From: Reyranella sp.
GTDB taxonomy: Bacteria; Pseudomonadota; Alphaproteobacteria; Reyranellales; Reyranellaceae
Direction: 5' to 3'
Length of the DNA: 64,000 nucleotides
Assembly: GCF_004297405.1 (NCBI RefSeq)
Contig: NZ_SCVC01000004.1
Location: 1-64,000, forward strand
Shown in pieces: positions 34,749 through 42,969 of this stretch. The notes under the pieces are model-generated. The model was not told where the DNA came from and did not search any database. It worked only from the letters and a program-made list of their open reading frames with translations. How positions within the stretch are numbered: the stretch's first letter is position 1; every line of letters starts with the position of its first letter. The position numbers were made by a program, and so were the translations under genes.

Positions 34749-35902
34749 GCCGCAACGCCGAGGGCGCTGCGGATGGAGCTGTGGAAGTGCACAAGCGACG
34801 GCTCGTTGCGGCCGTAGATCACTTCCTCCGTGGCGCCCGATTCGAAACCGATCTGCATACGCTCGCCCAGCGGGAAGTCCTCTTCCATGACCGTGCGGAT
34901 CGCGATGTCACGGTTCTTCTCCCAGTAGGCCGCCGGCCGCTCGCTGTCGGCCGGCATGTAGAGGGAGAACTCGACTTCGCAGCGACCGGGATCATCGCGG
35001 TCCGGAAAGGCCCGCCAAATCTCGATATGGTCGACCTGCCAGACGATGATCGTGTTGGGGAAGAGCTGGTAGATCGCAATGACATGCGGGCGGAAGTTGC
35101 GCTCACTTTCAGGCAGTGTTCGCACGCCGTCGATCGAGGTCCTCGCCACGCACATGCGACCGTGCCGGCCAGCACCGTCGAAGGTCCCGCAGTTGCCGAT
35201 GAAGTAAGGCGCGATGGTTTTCCGATGCAGGTGCGGAATGTGATAACCCTCGAGGAAGGTATCGACCGCAAACTTCCAGTTGATGCGCGGCGTCACGCGA
35301 TCGACTGAGAACATCGGATAGGTATTCAGTTCGAGCGCCGCAAAATCCAGCCCCATCGCGCCCAGCGTCGTATCGACATCGATGTCCGCGCTCTCGCTTT
35401 CCTGCACCGGCGTCGCGCGCATGAAGATCATGCCGTGCTTCTCTCCGACCGGCAGGCGCACGAGGCCGTGCGCACCAAGATCAAGACCGGCGAAGCCCAC
35501 CTTGTCGGTCACGCCAAGCAGCTTGCCTTGTCCGTCGTAGGTCCAGCCATGATAGGGACAGACGAAAGCGCGCGCGTTGCCGCAGCCTTGCGCGACCGGC
35601 GCGCCACGGTGGCGGCAGATGTTGGCGAAGGCCCTGACCGCACCGTCGGTGCCGCGCGTCATCAGCACCGGCATGCCGGCGACGTCCTCCGTCACATAGT
35701 CACCCGGTTTGGGCAGCCGTGAGGAGAGACCCATGAAGAGCGGCAAGGCGCGGAACAGTGCGTCGCGCTCTCGCATCGCCCGTTCGGTGCTCGAATAAGC
35801 GTCGACCTTGTTGCGGAACAGAGCGTCCGCAAGATCGGTGGTGCGGCCGTCGATATGGCCGAGTAGCCGGCTCCCGACGGCAAGTTGTTCATTCCGGTCC
35901 AT
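34745..35902 (-). CDS. Rieske non-heme iron oxygenase, alpha subunit
   Basis: 385 residues. The Rieske [2Fe-2S] ligands are Cys96/His98 (CRHRG) and Cys115/His118 (CPYHGW). The catalytic domain has the mononuclear iron motif DTFLEGYHIPHLH and a downstream acidic ligand near MEEDF. Members hydroxylate or O/N-demethylate aromatic and quaternary-amine substrates using electrons from a separate reductase, which is not in this window. It begins 9 nt after gluQ and overlaps the SDR gene by 4 nt. Linked to a MetE-like protein, a demethylase role is plausible but unproven. Confidence 0.9.
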   Translation of the reverse strand: MDRNEQLAVGSRLLGHIDGRTTDLADALFRNKVDAYSSTERAMRERDALFRALPLFMGLSSRLPKPGDYVTEDVAGMPVLMTRGTDGAVRAFANICRHRGAPVAQGCGNARAFVCPYHGWTYDGQGKLLGVTDKVGFAGLDLGAHGLVRLPVGEKHGMIFMRATPVQESESADIDVDTTLGAMGLDFAALELNTYPMFSVDRVTPRINWKFAVDTFLEGYHIPHLHRKTIAPYFIGNCGTFDGAGRHGRMCVARTSIDGVRTLPESERNFRPHVIAIYQLFPNTIIVWQVDHIEIWRAFPDRDDPGRCEVEFSLYMPADSERPAAYWEKNRDIAIRTVMEEDFPLGERMQIGFESGATEEVIYGRNEPSLVHFHSSIRSALGVAA

Positions 35903-35911
35903 CCCGGAATG

Positions 35912-36766
35912 TTATGCCTTCGCCGGGAAGGCAGCAATCAGGGCGAACACGTCGTCCGGCGTCTTGCCGGCATCGCGCAGGGCGCGGATGGTAAGGTCCT
36001 TGTCTCGCTTCGCAAAGCGACGGCCGTCGGAGTCGGTCAGCAGGCGGTGATGAGCATATTGCGGTGCAGCGTAACCCAGCAGCTTCTGCAACAGCCCATG
36101 GACATGGGTCGAGGGCAACAAATCCTCGCCGCGTGTCACCAGGGTGACGCCCTGCAGGTGATCGTCGACCGTGACAGCGAGATGATAGCTGGTCGGCGTA
36201 TCCTTGCGGGCGATCACGAAATCACCCATCAACAAGGGCTGCCCCTCGATGCGCCCCCTCGTCTCATCAACGAAGGAGTAAGGCCCCGCCTGCTCGGCCG
36301 CCCGCACCGCATCGAGCCGCATGCAGAGTTCATGACCGGCAGCAATGCGATGGCGGCGTTCCTCGATCGACAGAGAACGGCAGGTACCGGGATAAAGCGG
36401 GCCATCGGGACCGTGGGGCGCGCTCGCAGCCGCGGCAATCTCGCGGGCGATGTCAGCGCGAGTGCAGAAACAGGGATAGATCAGCCCGCGCGCATCGAGC
36501 TGGTCCAGCACCTTGCCATAATCGGCGAAATGGTCGGACTGCCGACGCACTTCGCCGTCCCAGTCGAGGCCGAGCCAACGCAGATCTTCGAGGATGGCGG
36601 TCTCGTACTCGCGGCGGCAGCGGCGAATGTCGGTGTCTTCGATGCGCACCAGGAAGGTGCCGCCGACCTCCCGCGCCTGCTGCCAGGCGATCCTGGCGGA
36701 ATAGGCACTGCCGAGATGAAGTTCGCCTGTCGGGCTGGGGGCAAAACGCGTGACGATCGACATCAT
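35912..36766 (-). CDS. gluQ: Glutamyl-Q tRNA(Asp) synthetase
   Basis: 284 residues, matching GluQRS, a GluRS catalytic core without the anticodon-binding domain. Visible are RFAPSPTGELHLGS (HIGH-like motif), RIEDTD, zinc-site residues around YPCFCT and YPGTCR, MGDFVIARKDTPTSYHLAVT and a KMSKS-like FAKRDKDLT. It attaches glutamate to queuosine 34 in tRNA(Asp). The gene starts with two ATG codons (36766 or 36763). It is divergent from the AlkA-like gene with a 45-nt gap and precedes the Rieske operon by 9 nt. Confidence 0.93.
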   Translation of the reverse strand: MMSIVTRFAPSPTGELHLGSAYSARIAWQQAREVGGTFLVRIEDTDIRRCRREYETAILEDLRWLGLDWDGEVRRQSDHFADYGKVLDQLDARGLIYPCFCTRADIAREIAAAASAPHGPDGPLYPGTCRSLSIEERRHRIAAGHELCMRLDAVRAAEQAGPYSFVDETRGRIEGQPLLMGDFVIARKDTPTSYHLAVTVDDHLQGVTLVTRGEDLLPSTHVHGLLQKLLGYAAPQYAHHRLLTDSDGRRFAKRDKDLTIRALRDAGKTPDDVFALIAAFPAKA

Positions 36767-36811
36767 CCGACGTTACAGCACGACCTCGCCGCGTGCTATG
36801 GCGGGTACGCC

Positions 36812-37486
36812 ATGGCCAAAGTCGCGACCCGCATCGTTCTGGACAAGAAGACCCTCAAGAAGGCGCTGCGCGAGCTGGCAGATGTCGATCCCGACATTGC
36901 CCGCGCCCTCGAAGAAGCTGGCACGCCGGAGCTGCGCGACATGCCCACCGGTTACGGCGGGTTGATGCGCTCGATCGTGGGCCAGCAGGTTTCGGTACAC
37001 GCCGCGCGCAGCATCTGGCTGCGGCTCGAGGCAGCGGTGCCGTCGATGGAGCCAGCGGCGTTCCTCGCGCAGACCGACGAACAGCTCCGTGCCGTCGGCC
37101 TGTCGGGCGCCAAGGTGAAATACGGCCGCAGCCTCGCCACCGACATCGTCGAAGGCCGCATCGATTTCTCGACACTCGACGATCTCGATGACGCTGCAGC
37201 GATCGCCATGCTGACCCAGGCCAAGGGCATCGGCCCGTGGACGGCGGAAATCTACCTGATGTTCGCGCACGGCCGACCCGACATCATGCCGGGCCTCGAT
37301 CTCGGCCTGGTGGTAGCCGCGCAGCATCTCAAGAAGCTGCGTACGCGGCCGGACGCCAAACGGCTGCTCAAGATCGCCGAAGCATGGCGCCCCTGGCGCA
37401 GCGCCGCCGCGCTGGTGCTCTGGCACTATCGCCGCAACATGCCGGACTGGAGCGCCCGGGAAAAGAACGGGGAGAAGAAGACATGA
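36812..37486 (+). CDS. DNA-3-methyladenine glycosylase II (AlkA-like)
   Basis: 224 residues of the HhH-GPD superfamily. The helix-hairpin-helix QAKGIGPWTAEIYLMFAHG is followed by the catalytic Asp in IMPGLDLGL; upstream is RSIVGQQVSVHAARSIWLRL. It excises alkylated purines in base-excision repair. It lacks the N-terminal Ada-type domain of E. coli AlkA, like other short bacterial forms. The frame is open far upstream, but that part is antisense to gluQ; ATG 36812 gives a family-like start. The stop overlaps the next ATG (ATGA), coupling it to an esterase. Confidence 0.87.
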   Translation: MAKVATRIVLDKKTLKKALRELADVDPDIARALEEAGTPELRDMPTGYGGLMRSIVGQQVSVHAARSIWLRLEAAVPSMEPAAFLAQTDEQLRAVGLSGAKVKYGRSLATDIVEGRIDFSTLDDLDDAAAIAMLTQAKGIGPWTAEIYLMFAHGRPDIMPGLDLGLVVAAQHLKKLRTRPDAKRLLKIAEAWRPWRSAAALVLWHYRRNMPDWSAREKNGEKKT

Positions 37487-38148
37487 GCAAACTCGAAGGC
37501 CCCAGCCACGGCCCGCATGGCGGCGGCAAGCCCGAACATCTCGTCGTGCTGCTGCATGGTTATGGCGCGGACGGCAACGACCTGATCGGGCTGGCGCCGC
37601 TACTCGGCCAGTTGATGCCCGACACGGTGTTCCATGCCCCCAACGCGCCGCAACCCTGCGAGGGCAATCCCTTCGGCTATCAATGGTTTGGCATCTCCCG
37701 GCTTGATCCCGCAATCGCGCTTGCCGGCGTGCGCACGGCCGCCCCGCTGCTCAACGCTTATCTCGACGAGACCATGGCGGCCTATGGCCTCGACGAAGCC
37801 AAGACCGTCCTGGTCGGTTTCAGCCAAGGCACCATGATGGCCCTGCATGTCGGGCTGCGCCGCAGGAAGCAGCTTGCCGGCATCATCGGCTTCTCCGGCA
37901 TGCTGGCCGGCGCAGAGCTGCTGAAGGCGGAACTGCAGAACAAGCCACCGATTCTGCTGGTCCATGGCGACAGCGACGAAATGCTGCCGCATACCCTGAC
38001 GCAACGCGCCGCAGAGGCGTTGACCGGAGCCGGCCTTCAAGTCGGCGTGCATATCGCCGAGGGCGTCGGCCACAGCATTGACGATACAGGCCTGCAGTTG
38101 GCCGCGCGCTTTCTCCTCAACGTCTTCGACCTGCCGGAGCCGCAATGA
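37483..38148 (+). CDS. Alpha/beta hydrolase, phospholipase/carboxylesterase type
   Basis: 221 residues of the YpfH/carboxylesterase branch: oxyanion-hole region LVVLLHGYGADGNDLIGLAP, nucleophile elbow VGFSQGTMMAL (Ser), Asp in VHGDSDEMLP and His in EGVGHSIDD. It hydrolyses carboxylic or lysophospholipid esters. Overlapping ATGA junctions on both sides tie it to the AlkA-like gene and the beta-lactamase-like gene. Confidence 0.9.
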   Translation: MSKLEGPSHGPHGGGKPEHLVVLLHGYGADGNDLIGLAPLLGQLMPDTVFHAPNAPQPCEGNPFGYQWFGISRLDPAIALAGVRTAAPLLNAYLDETMAAYGLDEAKTVLVGFSQGTMMALHVGLRRRKQLAGIIGFSGMLAGAELLKAELQNKPPILLVHGDSDEMLPHTLTQRAAEALTGAGLQVGVHIAEGVGHSIDDTGLQLAARFLLNVFDLPEPQ

Positions 38149-39365
38149 CCGAAGGACTGTGCAAGCCGGGCTTCGAGCGCGTCGCCGAAGCCTTCAAGGC
38201 GAACTTCGACAGCAAGGGCGAGATCGGCGCCTCGGTCTGCCTGACGGTGGGCGGCGAGACGGTCGTCGATCTTTGGGGTGGCACCGCGGACCAGAAGACC
38301 AATGCGCCGTGGACGCGCGATACGCTGTCCATCGTCTTCTCCTGCACCAAGGGCGCCACGGCACTTTGCGCGCATGTGCTCGCCTCGCAGGGCAAGCTCG
38401 ACCTCGATGCGCCGGTGCGCGAGCTGTGGCCGGAGTTCGCCCAGCACGGCAAAGGGCATGTGACGACGCGCATGATGCTCGACCATTCCTCGGCCGTGCC
38501 GGCGGTGCGTGCCAAGGTGAAGGACGACGGCCCCTACGACTGGGATTACATGACGACGCGGCTGGCCGACGAGGAGCCATTCTGGCAACCCGGCACGCGC
38601 AACGGCTATCACGGTTTCACCTTCGGATGGACGGTCGGCGAAATGGTGCGCCGCGCCTCAGGCAAGTCGCTCGGTACGTTCTTCCGTGACGAGATCGCGG
38701 GTCCGCTCGACCTCGACTTCTGGATCGGCCTGCCGGAAGAGATGGAGTCGCGCGTCGCGCCCATCGTGGCCCATGTCTACAAGGCGGCCGACGCGGTGAC
38801 GCCCTTTATGCGCGATCTCGCGACGAACAAGGAATCGATCCCCGCCCTCTTCTACTTCAACAACGGTGCCTGGCGCTCCGGCGGCGCCAACACGCGCACA
38901 GGCCATGCCGCCGAAATCGGCGCGGCCAACGGCATCACCAACGCGCGCGGCCTTGCCGGCATGTATGCGCCGATCGCCAATGGTGGCGGCAAGCTCGTGG
39001 ACGCGAAGACGCTCACATGCATGGGCGAGGTCTCGATGGCGACGCACGACGACGCCACCCTGCGTATCCCGACGCGCTTTGCGCTTGGCTTCATGAAGTC
39101 GATGGACAACCGCAAGCGCAGCATGGCCGCCAAGCTGTGGGGCGAGGATTGCGACAGCGTGATCATGGGCAGTGCCGCTTTCGGCCATGTCGGTGCCGGC
39201 GGCTCGCTGGGTTTTGCCGACCCTGCAGCCGGCCTGTCCTTCGGCTACACCATGAACCGCATGGGTCCAGGCCTGCTGATGAACGAGCGCGGCCAATCGC
39301 TGGTCGACGCGGCCTATCTGTCGCTGGGCTACAAGAACAAGGATGGCGGGGTGTGGGTGAAGTGA
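38145..39365 (+). CDS. Serine hydrolase, class C beta-lactamase/EstB-like
   Basis: 406 residues with the beta-lactamase-related SxxK motif SCTK (66-69) and a downstream GYHGFTFGW in the place of the YxN/YxS tyrosine. The overall pattern (LWGGTADQKTNAPWTRDTL, HVGAGGSLGFADP) resembles EstB-type esterases rather than true beta-lactamases. No signal peptide, so it is cytoplasmic. It is coupled by ATGA overlap to the esterase upstream and followed after 36 nt by an MFS gene. Confidence 0.88.
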   Translation: MTEGLCKPGFERVAEAFKANFDSKGEIGASVCLTVGGETVVDLWGGTADQKTNAPWTRDTLSIVFSCTKGATALCAHVLASQGKLDLDAPVRELWPEFAQHGKGHVTTRMMLDHSSAVPAVRAKVKDDGPYDWDYMTTRLADEEPFWQPGTRNGYHGFTFGWTVGEMVRRASGKSLGTFFRDEIAGPLDLDFWIGLPEEMESRVAPIVAHVYKAADAVTPFMRDLATNKESIPALFYFNNGAWRSGGANTRTGHAAEIGAANGITNARGLAGMYAPIANGGGKLVDAKTLTCMGEVSMATHDDATLRIPTRFALGFMKSMDNRKRSMAAKLWGEDCDSVIMGSAAFGHVGAGGSLGFADPAAGLSFGYTMNRMGPGLLMNERGQSLVDAAYLSLGYKNKDGGVWVK

Positions 39366-39401
39366 CGCTTCGCGCAGCTTCATGATCCTGGGCGCTCGTT
39401 C

Positions 39402-40664
39402 ATGATCCCCGTTTTCCGGCCCCTCAAGGACCCTGCCGTCGCCACCGTCTGGTCGGGGCTGGCCGCCTCGACCATCGGCGAAGACCTCTTCCGGGTAGCG
39501 GTCGTCTGGATCGCGGCGGAGCAGATCGGCAACGCTGCGGGCTACGTCAACGCCACGCAGTACGGTGCCATGCTGGTGGTCGGCCTGCTCGGTGCCTCGG
39601 CTTTCGATCGCTGGCGTCCCGACCGCGCGATGATCGGCGCCAAATACGCCAGCGCAGTCATGGCGCTGCTGCCCGTCATTGGCTTTTACATCTGGGGCGT
39701 CTCGATCCCCCTGCTGGTAGCCTCGGTCATGGGGCTGGCCGGCCTGCGCATGGTGTTCACGCCGGCGCTGCAATCGGCCGTGCCCGTGCTGGTGACCGAT
39801 CGCAGCGCCATGCAGGCGATCAACGGCCTGTTCGACGCCACCTGGCGGCTGGCACGCCTGATCGGCCCCGTGATGGCGGCGATCCTCAACACGCTTCTGC
39901 CGGTGATCCATTTCCTGACGATCACCGCCGTCGGTTTCGTGCTGTCGGCTCTCGCGATCTGGGTGGTGCGCGACCGCCTGGTAGATCCTGCCGCCAGGCT
40001 GCGGCCGGGACGCGGCGGCTGGCGCGGCGCCTGGGACGCCTTGCTCGATGGCGCCCGCCTGATGCTGCGCGAGCGCACGACCGGCGCGCTGCTGCTGATC
40101 AACGCCTTCGCCAACGGGCCATGGAGCGTGGCGCTGCAGCTCTGCATCGCTCTGATGGTGGTCGAGCACGACCCGCACCTGTTCGGCTTCCACGGTCTGG
40201 CCTCGCTCGGCCTGATCGTCGGCAGTTGCGGCTTCGGCGACGTGCTGGGCAACCTGATCGCCGGCAGCGTGCGCTTCCGCCGGCCCCTCTCCACCATGTT
40301 CCTGGGCTATGTCGCTATGGGCGCCGGCTTCGCGCTGATTGCGCTCGCCGCCTGGGGCCTCGACAACCCCTACAAGCTGCCGGCGATGATGGCGGCCGGC
40401 CTGATCGCCGGGCTGGGCGCGCCGTTCTTCTTCATCCCGATGATCACCCGCATGCAGACGGTGTTCAAAGGCGCCGAGATCGCCCGCGTCTTCCGCCTGC
40501 GGCTCGCCGTCATGGCGGGATCGATGCTGTTCTTCAATCTGTTGGCGACACCGATGTTCGACCTGATCGGCCCGACGCACACCGAATTCTATTTTGGCCT
40601 GCTGCTGCTGGCCCTGGGCCTCAGCGGTTACATCTACTACCGTCGCCAGGAAAATAATCCCTAG
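39402..40664 (+). CDS. MFS-type transporter, enterobactin-exporter-like
   Basis: 420 residues with 12 predicted helices. The N-terminus FRPLKDPAVATVWSGLAAST and an internal DATWRLARLIGPVMAAILN resemble the EntS/MFS_3 group of exporters. No soluble domain is present. It is the last gene of the rightward alkA unit and is separated from the carotenoid oxygenase by a 103-nt gap holding a strong inverted repeat. Substrate unknown. Confidence 0.78.
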   Translation: MIPVFRPLKDPAVATVWSGLAASTIGEDLFRVAVVWIAAEQIGNAAGYVNATQYGAMLVVGLLGASAFDRWRPDRAMIGAKYASAVMALLPVIGFYIWGVSIPLLVASVMGLAGLRMVFTPALQSAVPVLVTDRSAMQAINGLFDATWRLARLIGPVMAAILNTLLPVIHFLTITAVGFVLSALAIWVVRDRLVDPAARLRPGRGGWRGAWDALLDGARLMLRERTTGALLLINAFANGPWSVALQLCIALMVVEHDPHLFGFHGLASLGLIVGSCGFGDVLGNLIAGSVRFRRPLSTMFLGYVAMGAGFALIALAAWGLDNPYKLPAMMAAGLIAGLGAPFFFIPMITRMQTVFKGAEIARVFRLRLAVMAGSMLFFNLLATPMFDLIGPTHTEFYFGLLLLALGLSGYIYYRRQENNP

Positions 40665-40680
40665 AACGCCTCTTGCGGGA

Positions 40681-40720
40681 AACGCTGTGTATTGATAGCG
40701 TCCGATAGATACACAGCGTT
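40681..40720. promoter_or_regulatory. 12-bp perfect inverted repeat before the carotenoid oxygenase gene
   Basis: AACGCTGTGTAT (40681-40692), a 16-nt spacer, then ATACACAGCGTT (40709-40720). The spacer itself contains AGCGT (40697-40701), which pairs with ACGCT of the left arm, giving a nested alternative site. Arm length and position, 48-87 bp before the ATG, suit a TetR-type operator; no regulator gene is adjacent. Confidence 0.6.
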
Positions 40721-40767
40721 ACCGTTACCGTCCCCGCCTATCTTTCGCCCGACGACAGGAGCGCGCC

Positions 40768-42198
40768 ATGGCCAAAGCCTTCCCAACCGACAATCCCTTT
40801 CTGCGCGGCTACTACGCCCCGGTGAACACCGAGGCCGACGCGGCCCATCTCCACATCACCGGCGAGATGCCGAAGGAGCTCTGCGGCACGCTCTATCGCA
40901 ACGGTCCCAATCCGCAGTTCGCGCCGCGCGGCCCGTACCACTGGTTCGGCGGCGACGGCATGATCCACGCCTTCCACATCGAGAACGGCAACGTCTCCTA
41001 CAAGAACCGCTGGGTGCGCACGCCCAAGTGGGAGATCGAAAACAAGGAGGGCGAAGGCCTCTCCGGCACCTTCGGCAATCCGCGCTATACCGACCCACGC
41101 GTCTTCGCGCTGAACTCGACCATCGCCAATACCAACATCGTCTGGCACGGCAACAAGCTGCTGGCGCTCGAGGAGGCGCATGCGCCCTTCTCGCTCGATC
41201 CCGCGAGCCTGATGCCCGTCGGACCGAAGGATGGATACGAGACCTATGGCGACAAGCTCTGTGGTCCCTTCACCGCCCATCCCAAGATGGACCCGAAGAC
41301 GGGCGAGATGGTGTTTTTCGGCTACTCCGCCAAAGGCCGCTTCACCAAGGAAGTGAGCGTCCAGAGCGTGACGGCCGACGGCAAAATCAACCGCGCCGAG
41401 ATCCTCGACGGACCCTATCCGTCGATGATCCACGACTTCGCCGTGACGAAGAACTGGATCGTCGTGCCGATCTTCCCGCTCACCTCGTCCATGGAGCGCG
41501 CCATGGCCGGCTTGCCGCCCTACGCCTGGGAACCGGACAAGGGCAGCCACATCGCCTTCATCCCGCGCGGCGGTACAGTCGCCGACGTGAAATGGGTCAG
41601 CGCGCCACCCTGCTACGTCTTCCATCCGATGAACCATTTCGAGACGGCCGACGGCAAGGTCGTGGTCGACGTCATGAAATACGACGTGGCGCCGCTCTTT
41701 CCCCTGCCCGATGGCTCGCCGTCCACCAAGGAGACGCCCGCGGCGCGGCTGTTCCGCTGGACCTTCGACCTCTCCGGCCACGCCAACACCTTCAAGGAGG
41801 AGCAGCTCGACGACCGCGCCGGCGAGTTCCCGCGCTTCGACGAGCGCTTCACCATGAGCGACTACCGCCATGGCTGGATCGTTTCGGGCAACGTCGCCGA
41901 AGCCGGCGTCCGACACAGCGAGGGCATCACCCATTACGACCTGCAGACCGGCCGTAACGCGACCTGGAACGCTGGCGCCGACGATCGCTTCGGCGAGCCT
42001 GTGTTCGTGCCGCGGACCGAAGACGCGGCCGAAGGCGATGGCTGGGTGCTGTCGGTCATCTACCGCTCCGAGGAGGGCCGCAGCGACCTCGCGGTCTTCG
42101 AAGCGACCGACATTGCCAAGGGGCCGGTGGCACTTGCCCACTTGAGCAGCCGAGTGCCGGCAGGCTTTCATGGCAACTGGCGGCCGGGTCCCCTCTAA
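40768..42198 (+). CDS. Carotenoid cleavage oxygenase family protein
   Basis: 476 residues of the RPE65/CCO seven-bladed propeller family. All four iron-binding histidines are visible: His171 (TAHPKMDP), His222 (MIHDFAVT), His286 (VFHPMNHFE) and His468 (GFHGNW). The family motif RNGPNPQF and HWFGGDGMIHAF are present. It cleaves double bonds of carotenoids, apocarotenoids or stilbenes with O2; lignostilbene-type substrates are also possible. It is followed by a GST gene after 35 nt, perhaps to handle reactive aldehydes; that is inference. Confidence 0.93.
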   Translation: MAKAFPTDNPFLRGYYAPVNTEADAAHLHITGEMPKELCGTLYRNGPNPQFAPRGPYHWFGGDGMIHAFHIENGNVSYKNRWVRTPKWEIENKEGEGLSGTFGNPRYTDPRVFALNSTIANTNIVWHGNKLLALEEAHAPFSLDPASLMPVGPKDGYETYGDKLCGPFTAHPKMDPKTGEMVFFGYSAKGRFTKEVSVQSVTADGKINRAEILDGPYPSMIHDFAVTKNWIVVPIFPLTSSMERAMAGLPPYAWEPDKGSHIAFIPRGGTVADVKWVSAPPCYVFHPMNHFETADGKVVVDVMKYDVAPLFPLPDGSPSTKETPAARLFRWTFDLSGHANTFKEEQLDDRAGEFPRFDERFTMSDYRHGWIVSGNVAEAGVRHSEGITHYDLQTGRNATWNAGADDRFGEPVFVPRTEDAAEGDGWVLSVIYRSEEGRSDLAVFEATDIAKGPVALAHLSSRVPAGFHGNWRPGPL

Positions 42199-42233
42199 GG
42201 GGGCTGACAAGGAGCTGCCCAGGGAGCCGATCG

Positions 42234-42899
42234 ATGATCATCGTCCATCATCTGAACAACTCACGCTCACAGCGCATCCTCTGGATGCTCGAGGAGCTTG
42301 GCCTCGACTACGAGATCAAGCCCTACATGCGTGAGCCTTCAATGATGGCGCCGGCCTCGCTGCGCGCCGTGCATCCGCTCGGCAAGTCGCCGGTGATCAG
42401 CGACGGCGACAAGACTCTGGCGGAATCGGGCGCCATCCTCGAATACCTGTCGCTGACCTATGGTGGCGGCAGGTTCACGCCGGCAGCAGGGACACCGGAG
42501 TGGCTGCGTTACACCTACTTCATGCACTACGCGGAGGGCTCGCTGATGCCGCTCCTGTTCATGAAGCTGGTGTTCGGCCGCTTGCCGACGCGCGTGCCGA
42601 TCTTCATGCGGCCAGTGGCGCGTGCCATTGCCTCCGGTGCTGACAAGACGCTGCTGGGGCCGCAGATCTCGAACCACTTCGCTTTCCTTGAAGGTGAACT
42701 CGCCCAGCGCGACTGGTTCGCGGGCAACGAGTTCACCGCGGCCGACGTGCAGATGAGTTTCCCGATCGAAGCGGCGGCAGCACGCGCCGGGCTCGGCGGA
42801 CGCATGCCGAAGCTGCAGGCCTTCGTCGAGCGCATTCATGCCCGACCCGCTTACAAGCGTGCCCTCGAAAAAGGCGGAGCTTTCGAGCTTTTGAAATAG
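42234..42899 (+). CDS. Glutathione S-transferase
   Basis: 221 residues. The thioredoxin-like N-terminal domain starts IIVHHLNNSRSQRILWMLEE, with Ser or Asn near residue 9 as the likely activating residue, and has VHPLGKSPVISDGD and LAESGAILEYL (glutathione-contacting). The all-helical C-terminal domain has NEFTAADVQMSFPIEA. It conjugates glutathione to electrophiles; the substrate is unknown. AGGGAG lies about 7 nt before the ATG. It is probably co-transcribed with the carotenoid oxygenase. Confidence 0.9.
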   Translation: MIIVHHLNNSRSQRILWMLEELGLDYEIKPYMREPSMMAPASLRAVHPLGKSPVISDGDKTLAESGAILEYLSLTYGGGRFTPAAGTPEWLRYTYFMHYAEGSLMPLLFMKLVFGRLPTRVPIFMRPVARAIASGADKTLLGPQISNHFAFLEGELAQRDWFAGNEFTAADVQMSFPIEAAAARAGLGGRMPKLQAFVERIHARPAYKRALEKGGAFELLK

Positions 42900-42969
42900 A
42901 CGACGGCCAGCACAGCTTCGTGCTACGTCCGACTCAACCTAGCGAATAAGCATTTCAAGGAGCGAAACC

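Noticed and set aside
35885-36811. Upstream extension of the AlkA-like frame (about 309 residues)
   Set aside because: It lies opposite gluQ, which has full synthetase motifs; the AlkA family start fits ATG 36812.
38658-40580. 640-residue minus-strand open frame
   Set aside because: Antisense to the EstB-like and MFS genes; its translation is rich in His, Gln, Arg and Asp with no domain, a typical shadow composition.
40738-42210. 490-residue minus-strand open frame
   Set aside because: Antisense to the carotenoid oxygenase, whose four iron histidines are intact.
42909-42924. AGCAC/GTGCT mini-hairpin after the GST gene
   Set aside because: Only 5 bp with a 6-nt loop and no T-run; expected by chance in GC-rich spacers.
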